A DNA stretch of 64,000 bases from Leptospira ryugenii (GTDB lineage Bacteria > Spirochaetota > Leptospiria > Leptospirales > Leptospiraceae): positions 558,001 through 622,000 of the forward strand of contig NZ_BFBB01000002.1 of the NCBI RefSeq assembly GCF_003114855.1. Reading direction: 5' to 3'. This document shows positions 45,978 to 56,900 of the stretch, piece by piece. The position numbers were made by a program, and so were the translations under genes. Under the pieces are notes generated by a model. It saw only the letters and a list, made by a program, of their open reading frames with translations, did no database searches and had not been told where the DNA came from. Position 1 is the first letter of the stretch. The number at the start of each line of letters is the position of its first letter.

Positions 45978-47092
45978 AAAAGGATCGGCAGTAGATTTGG
46001 AAAACAGGCTCCACTTAAATGGAGTGAGTCCACAAAGTCTTTACAAGTCCATCGAGAATCCTGACTGGGATCAACGATCCGAAAGTCTGCCTTATATTTC
46101 TGTTTTGATTCCAAGACCAAAGCTGATGTTGCCTTTTGAAAATCAGCTAGAAGGGAATTTTTTTCCATCCGGCTTCGTAGAGGTGGAGCTACTACAGGGT
46201 AATAAAAAATCACAGGGATGTTTTTATCCTGAGTGATTTGAATCATTTGTTTGAAAAAATAAATTTGAGTGATGGATATTTGAAATGGATTCAGGTAGGT
46301 TTCAAACATATTCTCCGCATCTTTTTCTAGAAAAAAATCTGCATTGGCAAATTTGATTTCGTTTGGCATCGCACCTAATAATTCTCGATTGGCCATCAAA
46401 ATTTTGCTTAGAAAATCTCGTTTGTGTTCTTTCCCAGTAATATTTGCACTCAAGCCTGGTACGAATCCAATTTCAATATTTTGGTTGTTTGCTTTGATTG
46501 CACCGAAATCTAGAGGATATTTGTACAGGGCAAATAGCTTCTTTAAAAAATAAGTTTCAACTTCATCAACGCTAAATCCATTGCTTGAAACGGTCCAAGG
46601 GTCTCCTTTGTTTTCCCTATAAAGATCCATATGTGTCAAAACAAATGAAGTCTCATAGGAACCATTGAGGGAATACTGTATCGCCGACTTGGTAAATAAA
46701 AGAGGATCTATCTCAACCATAAAGTAGGCAATTGGGATATCTTCACTAAGAATCCTCTCCATCCAATAGTATTGGAAGGAGATAGGACCAAATGGTGCGG
46801 CAAAGTTATAAGTATCTGTATTCGCCACAAATCGAGAAATTAACTTGGTATCAAACTCACCCGACCTTGAGCTTCCTAAGATAACACCGATTCGCCGATT
46901 TGGATTTTTTTGATGATTCTCCTTCATCACTTGGAAGAGATCTTCTTTGTATTCATAGAACGAGCGTTCTATTTTTTTCCAGCTATGGGTATTTTCTACA
47001 ACGATTGGCAAAAAAAAGATCTTATCTACTAGAAACAAACATCCAGAGAGAAGAATTGGCAAAAAAAACCATGGATTAAACTTTTTTATCAT
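45962..47092 (-). CDS. DUF1574/SGNH-like protein paired with MBOAT
   Basis: 376 residues. An N-terminal membrane anchor (WFFLPILLSGCLFLVDKIFFLPIV) is followed by an extracytoplasmic SGNH-like domain. GSSRSGEF is the probable nucleophile block (Ser in GSS) and DSLHLSGAC near the C-terminus is the DxxH block. DUF1574 proteins are abundant in Leptospira and resemble DltD/AlgJ partners of MBOAT acyltransferases. It is 3 bp downstream of the MBOAT gene. The proposed role is transferring an acyl group delivered by MBOAT to an envelope polymer or lipid. Inference from pairing. Confidence 0.75.
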   Translation of the reverse strand: MIKKFNPWFFLPILLSGCLFLVDKIFFLPIVVENTHSWKKIERSFYEYKEDLFQVMKENHQKNPNRRIGVILGSSRSGEFDTKLISRFVANTDTYNFAAPFGPISFQYYWMERILSEDIPIAYFMVEIDPLLFTKSAIQYSLNGSYETSFVLTHMDLYRENKGDPWTVSSNGFSVDEVETYFLKKLFALYKYPLDFGAIKANNQNIEIGFVPGLSANITGKEHKRDFLSKILMANRELLGAMPNEIKFANADFFLEKDAENMFETYLNPFQISITQIYFFKQMIQITQDKNIPVIFYYPVVAPPLRSRMEKNSLLADFQKATSALVLESKQKYKADFRIVDPSQDSRWTCKDFVDSLHLSGACFPNLLPILFQSIP

Positions 47093-47095
47093 ACT

Positions 47096-48529
47096 TTAAA
47101 ACTGAAAGTAAATGAATTCAGTTCCTCCTGGGGATAAATAGCCTAATAAAACAATGGCCAAAAATCCAAATCCAAATAAAAAGAAAAAACTCTTTTGGTT
47201 GGACCAAGCTTCTTTTGGGAAAAGAGGCTTCTCTTGTAAATAGTTCAAAAGAAAGGTGATTACTAAAGAATACAACAAAAGTTCTAATTTGGGTGTCCTT
47301 TGTCCAGAATGTCCGGTTAGAGAATTGACCCAAAGACTCCATCCATTTTTGACATTTGGTGCATTGAAAAAAGCGGCGGCCAAAGAAAAGACTGTAAAGG
47401 AATATACAACTCCTAGTATACTTTGTGTTCGCTCCGTCCAAACATTAGATTGTTTGAAAATTGTAATTTGCATTAGCTTCCATTTTCGCTCCAAACAAAG
47501 GAAGAAACCTTGGATCAAACCCCAGATGATAAAGGTAAAGTTCGCTCCATGCCAAAGACCTGTAAGCGCAAACATAAGGAGTAGATTAAAATAAGAACGG
47601 AGCTCGCCTACTCTTGATCCACCCAATGGAATGTAAATATAGTCTTTTATCCAACTGGCAAGTGTCATATGCCATCGAGTCCATAGTTCACTTACAGACT
47701 TGCTTAAGAAAGGAGCTCTGAAGTTTTCAGGCAACTCTATCCCCAAAAGTTTTCCGAGACCACGTGCCAGATCTGTATAACCAGAAAAATCGCAAAAAAC
47801 ACGGCAAGAATATCCAAAGTAAGCTGCAAAATTGCTGACTGCATCGTATTGATCTGGGTTACGAAAGATGGGATCTATGACCAAAGCAATATTGTCCGCT
47901 AACACGACTTTCTTTAATAGGCCTAAAAAGATTAAGAATGTCCCTTGGTAAGCTTGTTCCCGTTTGAGGTTCCACTGCCCTAGTTGGTGGAAGAACTCAC
48001 CATGCCGAACAATGGGGCCCGCAACCAATTGAGGAAAGAAAAATATAAATAAAGCAAATTCTGCAAAATTAGGATTTTCTTCAGCTTCACCACGTTTGAC
48101 ATCTATGTTGTAGGCAATCATCTGGAAGGAATAGAAACTTATGGCAAGAGGCAAAGTGATGGATGCAAAACCAAACTGGTTGCTAAGGAAGGATTCCAAA
48201 ACATCCTTTGCAAATACTGGAGAGGCAGTGATGAGAAATACAGTCTCCCATACAAAGTAAAAGTATTTAAATAAGAAAAGATTTCCAAAATTCAACAATA
48301 GAATCAAATAAAACCAAAAGGAGCCTTTATTTTTTAAAATTTGTTTGTTAGCGAAGTGATTGAAGGCAACCAAACCTAAAAAATGGAATGCAAAGGGAAC
48401 CGACCAAGCCGCATAAAACAGAATGGAGGCGATCAGTAAAAAACCGATCCTGAACTTTCCTCGCAATGCCCAATGGATGCAGTAAACTAAAAAAAAGAAG
48501 AGTAAGAAACTAAGGGAAGTAAACTTCAT
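47096..48529 (-). CDS. MBOAT-family O-acyltransferase (AlgI/DltB-like)
   Basis: 477 residues with about ten membrane segments. MBOAT features are visible: the conserved ELWTRWHMTLASWIKDYIYIPLGGSR block and the invariant histidine in LTGLWHGANFTFIIWG. AlgI acetylates alginate and DltB moves D-alanine; the acceptor here is unknown. The downstream DUF1574/SGNH gene is separated by 3 bp, forming a two-gene acylation unit. The start codon has no strong ribosome-binding site. A 26-bp gap separates it from rlmI, same strand. Confidence 0.93.
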   Translation of the reverse strand: MKFTSLSFLLFFFLVYCIHWALRGKFRIGFLLIASILFYAAWSVPFAFHFLGLVAFNHFANKQILKNKGSFWFYLILLLNFGNLFLFKYFYFVWETVFLITASPVFAKDVLESFLSNQFGFASITLPLAISFYSFQMIAYNIDVKRGEAEENPNFAEFALFIFFFPQLVAGPIVRHGEFFHQLGQWNLKREQAYQGTFLIFLGLLKKVVLADNIALVIDPIFRNPDQYDAVSNFAAYFGYSCRVFCDFSGYTDLARGLGKLLGIELPENFRAPFLSKSVSELWTRWHMTLASWIKDYIYIPLGGSRVGELRSYFNLLLMFALTGLWHGANFTFIIWGLIQGFFLCLERKWKLMQITIFKQSNVWTERTQSILGVVYSFTVFSLAAAFFNAPNVKNGWSLWVNSLTGHSGQRTPKLELLLYSLVITFLLNYLQEKPLFPKEAWSNQKSFFFLFGFGFLAIVLLGYLSPGGTEFIYFQF

Positions 48530-48555
48530 GGACTGAGGTTTCCATTTTCTAGGTC

Positions 48556-49731
48556 CTACCCTCTTTCATCAACCTGAATCAGAAAGCCCTTTAAATATTC
48601 TCCTTCCGGATGGAAGATGCTAAATCCGTGGTCTGGACTCTGGGATAAGACTTTCAAAACCCTTGCTTCCCGTCCCGCATCCTTTGCGGCCGCAAAGATA
48701 ATTTTTTGAAATAAATCCCGTGAGATATGTTGTGAGCAAGAGAACGTAAACAAGAATCCATTTTTTTTAATTTTCAGCAAAGCTTGTCGGTTGATCTCTT
48801 TGTAACCGCGACTCGCCTTTTGGATTGAATCTACGGATTTACTGAATGCTGGAGGATCCAAAATCATTAAATCATATAAATCTGATTCCATATTCTTCAG
48901 GAAAACAAAGGCATCTTGCTGGATGCTTCTATGATTCGCTTTGCTTGGAACCAAAGCATTGCTGTGTAAGTTTTTTTCTAGGATTTGAATCGCTCTCTCA
49001 GAGATATCTAAGCTATCTACTCGTACTGCGCCTCCCACAAGCGATGCCAAGGAAAATCCTCCAGAATAAGAAAATGCGTTCAAAACGGACTTCCCTTTTG
49101 CATACTGTTTCACTAAGTCTCGATTTTCCTTCTGGTCTAAAAAGAATCCTGTTTTTTGGCCTTCTTCCCAGTCCAAAAAATATTGGATTCCTGATTCATA
49201 GAAATAGACATCCTTTTGTTTGCCGTATAAAATGTTCGTTTTCTCCTTCACCAAATGATCTTTAGCTGGTTTTTCTATGATTAGTTCGACGCCTTGCTTT
49301 TTCAAAAATGTACACAAAATTTCCTTTCGCTCTCTTGCTTTGGGTGTTGTACATAAGATGACGGCTGTTTTGTCATAACAGTCCACTATCATCCCAGGGG
49401 AAAGATCCGATTCGGAGAACAAAAATCGGAATGCATTGGTGTCTTTGCTCAGGAAGGTTGAGACCTTTCGATTCCAAATATCAGCCCACCTCTTATGCCA
49501 AAAGGATTCATCGAAATTTGTTTCTTTGTCAGTCCAATGGAAAACGCGGACTCTGATTTGGGAACCCCCATCCCAATCACCAAAGGCTAGACGTTCGCCT
49601 TTTGCGTTTTGGATCTCTACGGGCGCAGATGATTTTGGATTGATTTCAGCTTCTTGGATAGCACCGGAAAAGATCCAGGGATGTCTAGATAGGACCGACT
49701 TCTCTTTTCCGGGTTTTAATTTAACGTACAT
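48556..49731 (-). CDS. Class I SAM-dependent rRNA methyltransferase (RlmI-like)
   Basis: 391 residues. An N-terminal PUA domain (KLKPGKEKSVLSRHPWIFSGAI) precedes an EEHEE-like linker and a Rossmann methyltransferase domain with FLDQKENR, VLNAFSYSGGFSLASLVGGA and the catalytic segment LDPPAFSKS; a C-terminal CSQH matches FSCSQHISRDLF. RlmI makes m5C1962 in 23S rRNA. The single catalytic Cys in CSQH fits. It leads the rlmI-MBOAT-DUF1574 run, though a functional link is unlikely. Confidence 0.88.
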   Translation of the reverse strand: MYVKLKPGKEKSVLSRHPWIFSGAIQEAEINPKSSAPVEIQNAKGERLAFGDWDGGSQIRVRVFHWTDKETNFDESFWHKRWADIWNRKVSTFLSKDTNAFRFLFSESDLSPGMIVDCYDKTAVILCTTPKARERKEILCTFLKKQGVELIIEKPAKDHLVKEKTNILYGKQKDVYFYESGIQYFLDWEEGQKTGFFLDQKENRDLVKQYAKGKSVLNAFSYSGGFSLASLVGGAVRVDSLDISERAIQILEKNLHSNALVPSKANHRSIQQDAFVFLKNMESDLYDLMILDPPAFSKSVDSIQKASRGYKEINRQALLKIKKNGFLFTFSCSQHISRDLFQKIIFAAAKDAGREARVLKVLSQSPDHGFSIFHPEGEYLKGFLIQVDERG

Positions 49732-49790
49732 AATATTGAAATGTCATTGATTCGTTTTGATAAATTGTAAAATAGGACGACTCCACGCCT

Positions 49791-52334
49791 ATGATATTTT
49801 GCCTGCCTCTCATTTTGATTCTAATCAGCACAGAAATATTTTCGGATAAACTCCCTATCAGTTTCCAAATTCAGAATGTAGACCAGGTTGTCAGCTTGGA
49901 TTCTGATCCCTACAAACAATCATTTTGGTATGTCACCGAAGGAGATAGATCTTTAGAGGCACTTACGGACATTTCAAAACTTCAGTGGAGTGAAGTGCTA
50001 GTGCCTGGCAATGCCATCAAGTCAAATCCCAATCTGGCAGGCAAAAAAAACATTCTTCTACTCAAAAAAATAAAATTACCAAAAGAGCAGAGCGGAAATT
50101 TGGCTCTTCGTTTGGGAGTCATCAATGATAGGGATGTTGTTTACTGGAATGGCAAAAAAATTGCGGAAACGGGCAAATGGGACTCAGAAGAACCACAATC
50201 TTATGATAAGATTAGAATCTATTCACTACCTAGCCATTTAGTTCGATTTGGCGAAGAGAATACACTTCTGATTCATGTCCAACCATACTTCGATTATACG
50301 ATAGGGATAGAACAAGATACAACCGCGATTGGTCCTTCCGAGCTAATATATAAAAAATTCTATACGGAAGAATTTACCAAGTTACTATTTTTGGTAGTAT
50401 ATCTTTCTTTTGGTAGCTACTTCCTTTTTTTGTTTATCAGAAGAAAACGAGAATCCGAAAATCTTTTCTTTGCACTTTTCGCTTTTAATTTAGTATTTTA
50501 CAATGTATTAAGAAATCAGATCAAATACGAATTTGATCTTCCTTTTCTTTTTATGAAGCGTATTGAATACATGCTTCTCATTTCACTCATCCCTTTAATG
50601 TTTCATTTCATTCGAAACCTGTTTGATTTTAAATATTCCAGATTCTTTCAAATTCTTGATTGTCTTGAGGGTTTATTTCTTCTCGGATTTGTATTTTCGA
50701 AGAACATTGAATTCTACAATTGGTTTACGACAAAATTTATACAACCGAGCTGGATTTTTTATACGATTGGAATTCTTTACTTTCTAGTTAAACGTATTTC
50801 TCAAAAAAATAAAAAGGCAACTGTCATTTTAGTAGGTGTCTTATTCGTTTTAGCTGCGAGTATCATAGATATTCTTTCGACGAGAGGCTACTTCGTTTTT
50901 CCTAGATTACTTGGCTATGTTTTTTTAGCATTTATCATCTGCCTTTCACTCATTCTAGCAAATTCCTTTGTGAGACTGCATGAAGAAGTAGAAGATTTGA
51001 ATAAAAATCTTGAGAAAAAGGTAAATGAAAGAACGGAAGAGTTGAACCATACCTTAGAAAAAGTGAGCGAATTAATGGAAATCCAAGACGGAGATTATTT
51101 TTTAACTTCTCTACTCATCAACCCACTTGCACGTAATGACAACCAAAGTAAGCTCATTACAACCGAGTTTTACTCAAAACAAAAGAAACATTTTTCCTTT
51201 AGGGGAAAAGAATCCGAAATTGGCGGAGATATCTGCATTTCCGATAGTATCCAAATCAAAGGACAGAGATATACTGTATTTATAAATGGAGATGCTATGG
51301 GCAAATCCATCCAAGGAGCTGGAGGAGCACTTGTTTTGGGAGTGGTCTTCCATGCGGTTGTTACACGAACCAAACTTTCCGAGAATGAGATTGATTCACC
51401 GGAGATCTGGTTACGAGATCTGATTCTGGAATTGCAAAGGATTTATGAATCCTTTGATGGCTCGATGCTTACATCAATATTTCTCGGTCTCATCGAGGAA
51501 TCAAGTGGCTTTATGTACTATGTAAACGCAGAACATCCTTGGAGCATACTCTATCGGGATGAAAAGGCATCCTTTATTGAAACTGAACTCTCCTTGCGAA
51601 AATTGGGTTTTCCAAGAAACTTAGATTCCTTTCGGATCAAAACCTTTCCCCTATTGCCAGGTGATATTTTGATTTGTGGTTCGGATGGTAGGGATGATCT
51701 AGCGATCGAAACTCAAATAGACCAAAAAGGAAGAACCATCAACGAGGATGAAACACTCATTCTGAAATTTGTAGAGACAGGGAAAGCAAGATTAGAATCG
51801 ATTGTAAAGGAATTGGAGACGTACGGAGAATTGACGGATGATTTAACACTCATTCGAGTAGAGTATTTTGGTGAATCAGAGAAGCAAATCTCTCATTCAC
51901 CAACACTTGAAGATTTAGACAGGATCCGATCTCTATACAAATCACAACACTATACGGAGGCCATTGTTTTTATAAAAGAACTTGTCAAAGAGTATCCCAA
52001 TCATACCAAACTGTTACAGTATCTAGGTAAGTTCTATCTGAAGACTAAAGAGTGGTCAGAAGCATTGCAGATTTGGGAGGAGATACTCAAACAAAATCCA
52101 TCGCAAGAAGAGATTTTACTACTCATGAGTTATGCGTATTCTAAACTAAAGAAGTACGATTATGCATGCACCAGTGCAGAGAGACTTTATCTAAGAAATC
52201 CAAGACATTTTCGAAATTTTATGAACCTTATCGCTCTAGCAAAAAAAACCAACCAAAGCCAAAAGGTTAAACAACTCTTACGCACTGGGGTAAAATTATT
52301 TCCTGAAAATCCTGAATTACAAGCTTTGCTTTAG
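49791..52334 (+). CDS. 7TM-DISM sensor with SpoIIE-type phosphatase and TPR
   Basis: 847 residues. A signal peptide and beta-sandwich extracellular region (about 20-190: ALRLGVINDRDVVYWNGKKIAETG) is followed by seven membrane segments (about 200-400), coiled coil, and a SpoIIE-like phosphatase domain (about 450-690: GGDICISD, NGDAMGKSIQGAGG, NAEHPW, CGSDGRDD, LTDDLTLIRV). The metal aspartates are present, so it may be active. Two or three TPR units close the protein (about 710-840). Architecture suggests extracellular sensing coupled to partner switching. Ribosome-binding site weak; it is divergent from rlmI. Confidence 0.83.
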   Translation: MIFCLPLILILISTEIFSDKLPISFQIQNVDQVVSLDSDPYKQSFWYVTEGDRSLEALTDISKLQWSEVLVPGNAIKSNPNLAGKKNILLLKKIKLPKEQSGNLALRLGVINDRDVVYWNGKKIAETGKWDSEEPQSYDKIRIYSLPSHLVRFGEENTLLIHVQPYFDYTIGIEQDTTAIGPSELIYKKFYTEEFTKLLFLVVYLSFGSYFLFLFIRRKRESENLFFALFAFNLVFYNVLRNQIKYEFDLPFLFMKRIEYMLLISLIPLMFHFIRNLFDFKYSRFFQILDCLEGLFLLGFVFSKNIEFYNWFTTKFIQPSWIFYTIGILYFLVKRISQKNKKATVILVGVLFVLAASIIDILSTRGYFVFPRLLGYVFLAFIICLSLILANSFVRLHEEVEDLNKNLEKKVNERTEELNHTLEKVSELMEIQDGDYFLTSLLINPLARNDNQSKLITTEFYSKQKKHFSFRGKESEIGGDICISDSIQIKGQRYTVFINGDAMGKSIQGAGGALVLGVVFHAVVTRTKLSENEIDSPEIWLRDLILELQRIYESFDGSMLTSIFLGLIEESSGFMYYVNAEHPWSILYRDEKASFIETELSLRKLGFPRNLDSFRIKTFPLLPGDILICGSDGRDDLAIETQIDQKGRTINEDETLILKFVETGKARLESIVKELETYGELTDDLTLIRVEYFGESEKQISHSPTLEDLDRIRSLYKSQHYTEAIVFIKELVKEYPNHTKLLQYLGKFYLKTKEWSEALQIWEEILKQNPSQEEILLLMSYAYSKLKKYDYACTSAERLYLRNPRHFRNFMNLIALAKKTNQSQKVKQLLRTGVKLFPENPELQALL

Positions 52335-52337
52335 TCT

Positions 52338-53180
52338 TTAGGAACGAAGAAAATAAAGAATCACTAGAGCACCAAGAACGATTCTGTAAACACCAAAGGC
52401 AAAAAAACTTCTTCGTCTCAAAAAGCTAATGAATAGCTTGATCACAAAATAACAAAGTAAAAAAGAAACGATAGAACCAAACAATAGAATACTGATTGTT
52501 TCTTCATTTAAGATACTACGGTGTTTATACAGTTTGTATACGCCAGCTAACAAAAGAACTGGCACTGCCAGAAAAAATGAAAACTCTGCGGAATCCTTTT
52601 TGGACAATCCCAAAAGGCGTGCCGTGATAATGGTCGCCGCACTTCTAGAGACTCCTGGCATTAGAGCTAAACATTGAAAAATACCAATCAGGAAAGCATC
52701 CTTGCGATTCAGATGTTTCTCCTTCTCTCCTGCTTTCTCTCTCCACTGTTCTACAAATACCATAACCAAACCACCTAGGAGCCATGCCACACCTAGGATC
52801 ATCAACAAATAGGGGCTTTCTTTGATGCGATCTAAAACAGATTTAAGAGCAAAGCCTAGGCAAACGATGGGAGCAATGCCGATGGCTATGTTTTGGTAGA
52901 ATAAAGCGCCTGTACCATCTTCTTTCTTTTGAAACCAGAAGTAGTATGCTTTTCTAGCTTCTTCCCAAAACTTTTTGTGGTAGAGAACCAAAACAGATAG
53001 AATGGCACCCGACTGAATGAAGATATCAAACAAGTCTTCGAAAGAGGCACTTCTCTCCCCTAAACCTTGGAAAGGAAAAAAATAGCTGAATAAAAATAAG
53101 TGGCCCGTTGAGGAAACGGGCAGAAACTCCGTGACCGCTTCAATTACAGCACGGAGAAAGGCATTGTACTGGTTGTCCAA
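52338..53180 (-). CDS. uppP: Undecaprenyl-diphosphatase UppP
   Basis: 280 residues with about eight membrane helices. The two signature loops are present: EAVTEFLPVSSTGHLFL and PGVSRSAATIITARLLG. UppP/BacA recycles undecaprenyl diphosphate for peptidoglycan and other envelope polymers, and its overexpression gives bacitracin resistance. It is the last gene of the long minus-strand run and begins 18 bp after the lipoprotein gene. Convergent with the 7TM phosphatase gene, 3 bp between stop codons. Confidence 0.95.
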   Translation of the reverse strand: MDNQYNAFLRAVIEAVTEFLPVSSTGHLFLFSYFFPFQGLGERSASFEDLFDIFIQSGAILSVLVLYHKKFWEEARKAYYFWFQKKEDGTGALFYQNIAIGIAPIVCLGFALKSVLDRIKESPYLLMILGVAWLLGGLVMVFVEQWREKAGEKEKHLNRKDAFLIGIFQCLALMPGVSRSAATIITARLLGLSKKDSAEFSFFLAVPVLLLAGVYKLYKHRSILNEETISILLFGSIVSFLLCYFVIKLFISFLRRRSFFAFGVYRIVLGALVILYFLRS

Positions 53181-53198
53181 AACGGTTCCTAAGTGAGA

Positions 53199-53873
53199 TT
53201 ATTGTTTCTCTTCTGGTTTTGGTTCTACTTTCTTCTTAGGAGCAAGGTATGCATCTAAATCGAATTTATCATTTCGTTTAATGGTAACTTCCTCTTTGAT
53301 GCGTTCCACAACAAGGGGTAGTTCTTCTCGAGACTGTTGGCCTTTTAACTGTGTTTGGGCAAACTGAAGGCATTTATCAATTGTTAAATTGCTTATGTTC
53401 TTGTCCAATCCTCGCAAACGCTCGCACTCCGCTTTGATTTGATCGTCGGAGATGCGGATTTTTTTGTCCACTTCTTCGGAGACATACATCTGTGCAATGG
53501 TCTGCATTTGGACTTGTTTGAGTACTTCTTGTACATCTGGTCTGGAAGTGTAACCCTTTTTCTCAGCAACGATTTGGGTCATTACCATTTGTCGGTACGT
53601 CTGGTAGAAGTTCTTTTTTTGGAGCTGCAGGTTGAATTCCCGAAACTGTGGAGGAACTTCTTCTGGGCTCTTTTCGATGAATTCAATGAGTGTTTTTTTA
53701 TCGATATTTTGCAACCGACTGATGGAATTTAGAGCCGTATCATACTGTGCTTCGAAATCCTTTACTGTAATTTTGTGCCCATCCAATGTTTCGATAACGG
53801 CACTGTCGTCGCCACAGTGGACGACAAAAATAAAAAGGGAGAAGAGTATGGTAAGTTTGTTTGTTAGGGACAT
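53199..53873 (-). CDS. Lipoprotein with SurA/PrsA-like N-terminal region
   Basis: 224 residues. A signal segment ends with IFVVHCGDDS, a relaxed lipobox as usual in spirochetes. ETLDGHKITVKDFEAQYD and the following helices (QKKNFYQTYRQMVMTQIVAEKKG) resemble the chaperone domain of SurA/PrsA. No parvulin isomerase domain follows; the tail is charged and Lys/Pro/Glu-rich. ATG 53873 is preferred (GGAAG 6 bases upstream); TTG 53885 is possible. A periplasmic chaperone role is likely but unproven. It lies between mfd and uppP. Confidence 0.78.
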   Translation of the reverse strand: MSLTNKLTILFSLFIFVVHCGDDSAVIETLDGHKITVKDFEAQYDTALNSISRLQNIDKKTLIEFIEKSPEEVPPQFREFNLQLQKKNFYQTYRQMVMTQIVAEKKGYTSRPDVQEVLKQVQMQTIAQMYVSEEVDKKIRISDDQIKAECERLRGLDKNISNLTIDKCLQFAQTQLKGQQSREELPLVVERIKEEVTIKRNDKFDLDAYLAPKKKVEPKPEEKQ

Positions 53874-53939
53874 GGAGGCTTCCAAGGCAATTTAAAATCT
53901 ATTGCTTGAGACTGTCCTGATTTCTAGCAGCAATGTCTA

Positions 53940-56900
53940 TCATTTTTTTGACTCAGTATTTGTACGAAGGGCGAGAAAACTGAGCAAACTAAAGATTTTA
54001 GCAATTTTTTTGCTATCGTCTTCCTCCTTTATCGAATAACGAAGGATAGATGGCTCCTGCGGATGGATGGACAGTCCTTTAAATTCGTTGATGGCTTGGA
54101 TGATTGAGCTCGGTTCCCCTCTAAAATAGGTACCACATTTGAAAAGAACCTCCCCACCCTTTTCTGCCACAGACTCAAATCCCAAGGAGGAGGATAGTGT
54201 CCGTATCTTTTCGAGTTCCACGAAAGTTTTTGCGATCATGGGTAGCTCTCCAAAACGGTCTTCCATTTCCATACTCAATTCAGCGATCTCATCTAAATCG
54301 GTTGCTCCCTCAAATCGTTTATAAAATTCGATTTTTTGCTTCGTGTCGGCTATGTAATCATCTGGTAAGTAAAAATTAGCGGATAGATTGACCGCCGTAC
54401 GGACCTCTACTTTTACATCCTCACCTTTTATTTTTGAAATCGCCTCTTCCAACATCTTCACGTACAGATCGAATCCCACTTCCATGATATCGCCAGATTG
54501 CTCTCGTCCTAAGAGATTCCCCGCACCTCGGATATCCAAATCTCTCATCGCCACTTTGAAACCTGAACCGAGCTCCTGGTATTCGAATATGGTATTTAGC
54601 CTTTTTTCTGCGACCTCTGTAATCAGAGACTTTGATGGATAGAACATATAAGCATATGCCTTTCGGTCACTTCTTCCCACTCTTCCTCTGATTTGGTAGA
54701 GTTGAGAGAGTCCGAACATGTCAGCACGTTTTACAATCAATGTATTGACATTGGGAATGTCGATTCCAGATTCAATGATGGTTGTCGTGACAAGGATATC
54801 ATACTTCTTGTGATAAAAATCCACAAGGGTTTCTTCAATTTCATCTTCTGTCAATTGACCATGTAAGATACCAATGGAAACCTCAGGTACAAGAGAACGT
54901 ACGTAGTTTGCCTCCTCCTCAATGCTTTCCACCCGATTGTAAACATAAAATACTTGTCCTTGTCTTTCCATTTCCTTACGGATAGCTTCTTGGATTAAAG
55001 TATCATCTTCTTCTAAAACATATGTTTCTACACTTTGTCGATTTTTGGGAGGTGTGGAGATGATGGAAAGTTCCCGAATCCCAGTAAGTGCCATATGAAG
55101 AGTCCGCGGAATAGGGGTAGCTGTTAATGTTAAAACATCGACAAGATTTTTAAACTTTTTGATTGTTTCTTTGTGAGTAACACCAAACTTTTGTTCTTCG
55201 TCGATGATGAGAAGCCCTAAATTCTTTGGTCTTACCTTGGAAGATAAAATTGCATGTGTACCGATCAACATGTCCAATTTACCTTCAGAAAATAACTTTA
55301 AATCATTTTTGATTTCTGTTGCTGATCGAAATCGTGAAACAAATCCAATACTGATAGGATAATTTTCGTATCTAGATTGGAAGGTATTAAAATGTTGTAA
55401 GGCCAAAATGGTCGTCGGTGTAAGTAACATCACCTGCTTTCCTGCCATTATGACTTTGAAAGCAGCTCGGATAGCAACCTCAGTTTTTCCATAGCCAACA
55501 TCTCCGCAGACCAAACGATCCATTGGCCGTTCTGATTCTAAATCTTGTTTTACCGATTCAATGGCTACAATTTGGTCTGGTGTTTCCTCATATTCAAAAG
55601 CAGCCTCAAACTCCTCTTGCCAAATGGTATCTGGAGGGAAAGCAAATCCTTGTAATTTCAATCGATTGGAATACATTTTAACCAATTCTTCTGCCAATTG
55701 GTCAACACTTGTCTGAACCCTATCTTTTGCTTTTTTCCAAGAATTTTTACCAAGAGTATCTAACCTAGGTGAGTCGGTGCCTCCGATATACTTTTGAACG
55801 AGAGAAATTTGGTCAAGAGGTACAAAAAGTGTATCACCCCCAGAATATTCTAATTTTAGAAAATCTCGTTCCCGTCCATCTGCTTTTGTTCGTTCAATCT
55901 TTACAAACTTTCCGACACCATGATTAACATGTACAACATAATCCCCTTCCTTTAGGTCAATAAAGGATTCTATCATGCGGGAAGCTTGCTTTTTATATCT
56001 GGTTTTTCTTTTGTATTGCCTTCCAAAAAGATCGTTATCTGTAAAGACAAGCAAACCAGCATTCGTTGCCTCAAAGCCTCTTCTCAAATCAGAAAGTACA
56101 AACTGTACTCCTTTTGACAAGCTAGTAAAATCTATCCTTTCAGGCTCTTCTTGTTCTGTACTTGGTTTGGGCGGGACTTCCGATGGAAATAATCCCATCA
56201 TTCGATTGAGTTGGGCAGAAAAGGAAGAAGTTATCAATATCTTTCGAGAGGGATCTTCTAGTAAGAGTTCATCGAAGTATTCCTTTGCCTCTCGAATCTT
56301 TCCTCGAAAACTCTTCACCTCTTTGAAAACATTGCATTCAAAATTATCGTTCTTTTCTGGTAATAAGGAAAACTGAATCCCAGGCGAATCTTGAGAGGTA
56401 AGAGAAGTCCATTCAGTTCCAAAAGATAAGAGTTTTTCGGGAGGGAGGCAGATGCTTTCCCCATTCTTTTTTTCAAAGAGAGTCTGGTATTCTCGCTGCA
56501 TTCCAAATGCTCTTTCTTTGCTATCAAGAGGTCTTGGAAATAATAGGATGGGCTGGCTCTTAAACAATTGGAAAAGACCAGCCATTTTTCGCACCTGCGG
56601 AAAATGCTCTTCGATAATGTGAAAGGATTCTAGGACTGGCTTCTTTTTATCTGAAAACTGCTCAATGAATTGTTCATAGGCTTTGAACTCATCTTCGCTG
56701 GGTACCGATTCGTTCGCTGCTGTGATATTTACCTCATCAATCTTTGCAATTGACTTTTGGGTATTGGGATCGAAAGTCCTCAATTCATCAAGTGTGTCCC
56801 CAAAAAAATCCATACGAACCGGTTGGCTAAGATATGGAGTGTATATATCTAATATACCGCCTTTTAAACTGAATTGACCAAATTGTTCACAGACCTCAAC

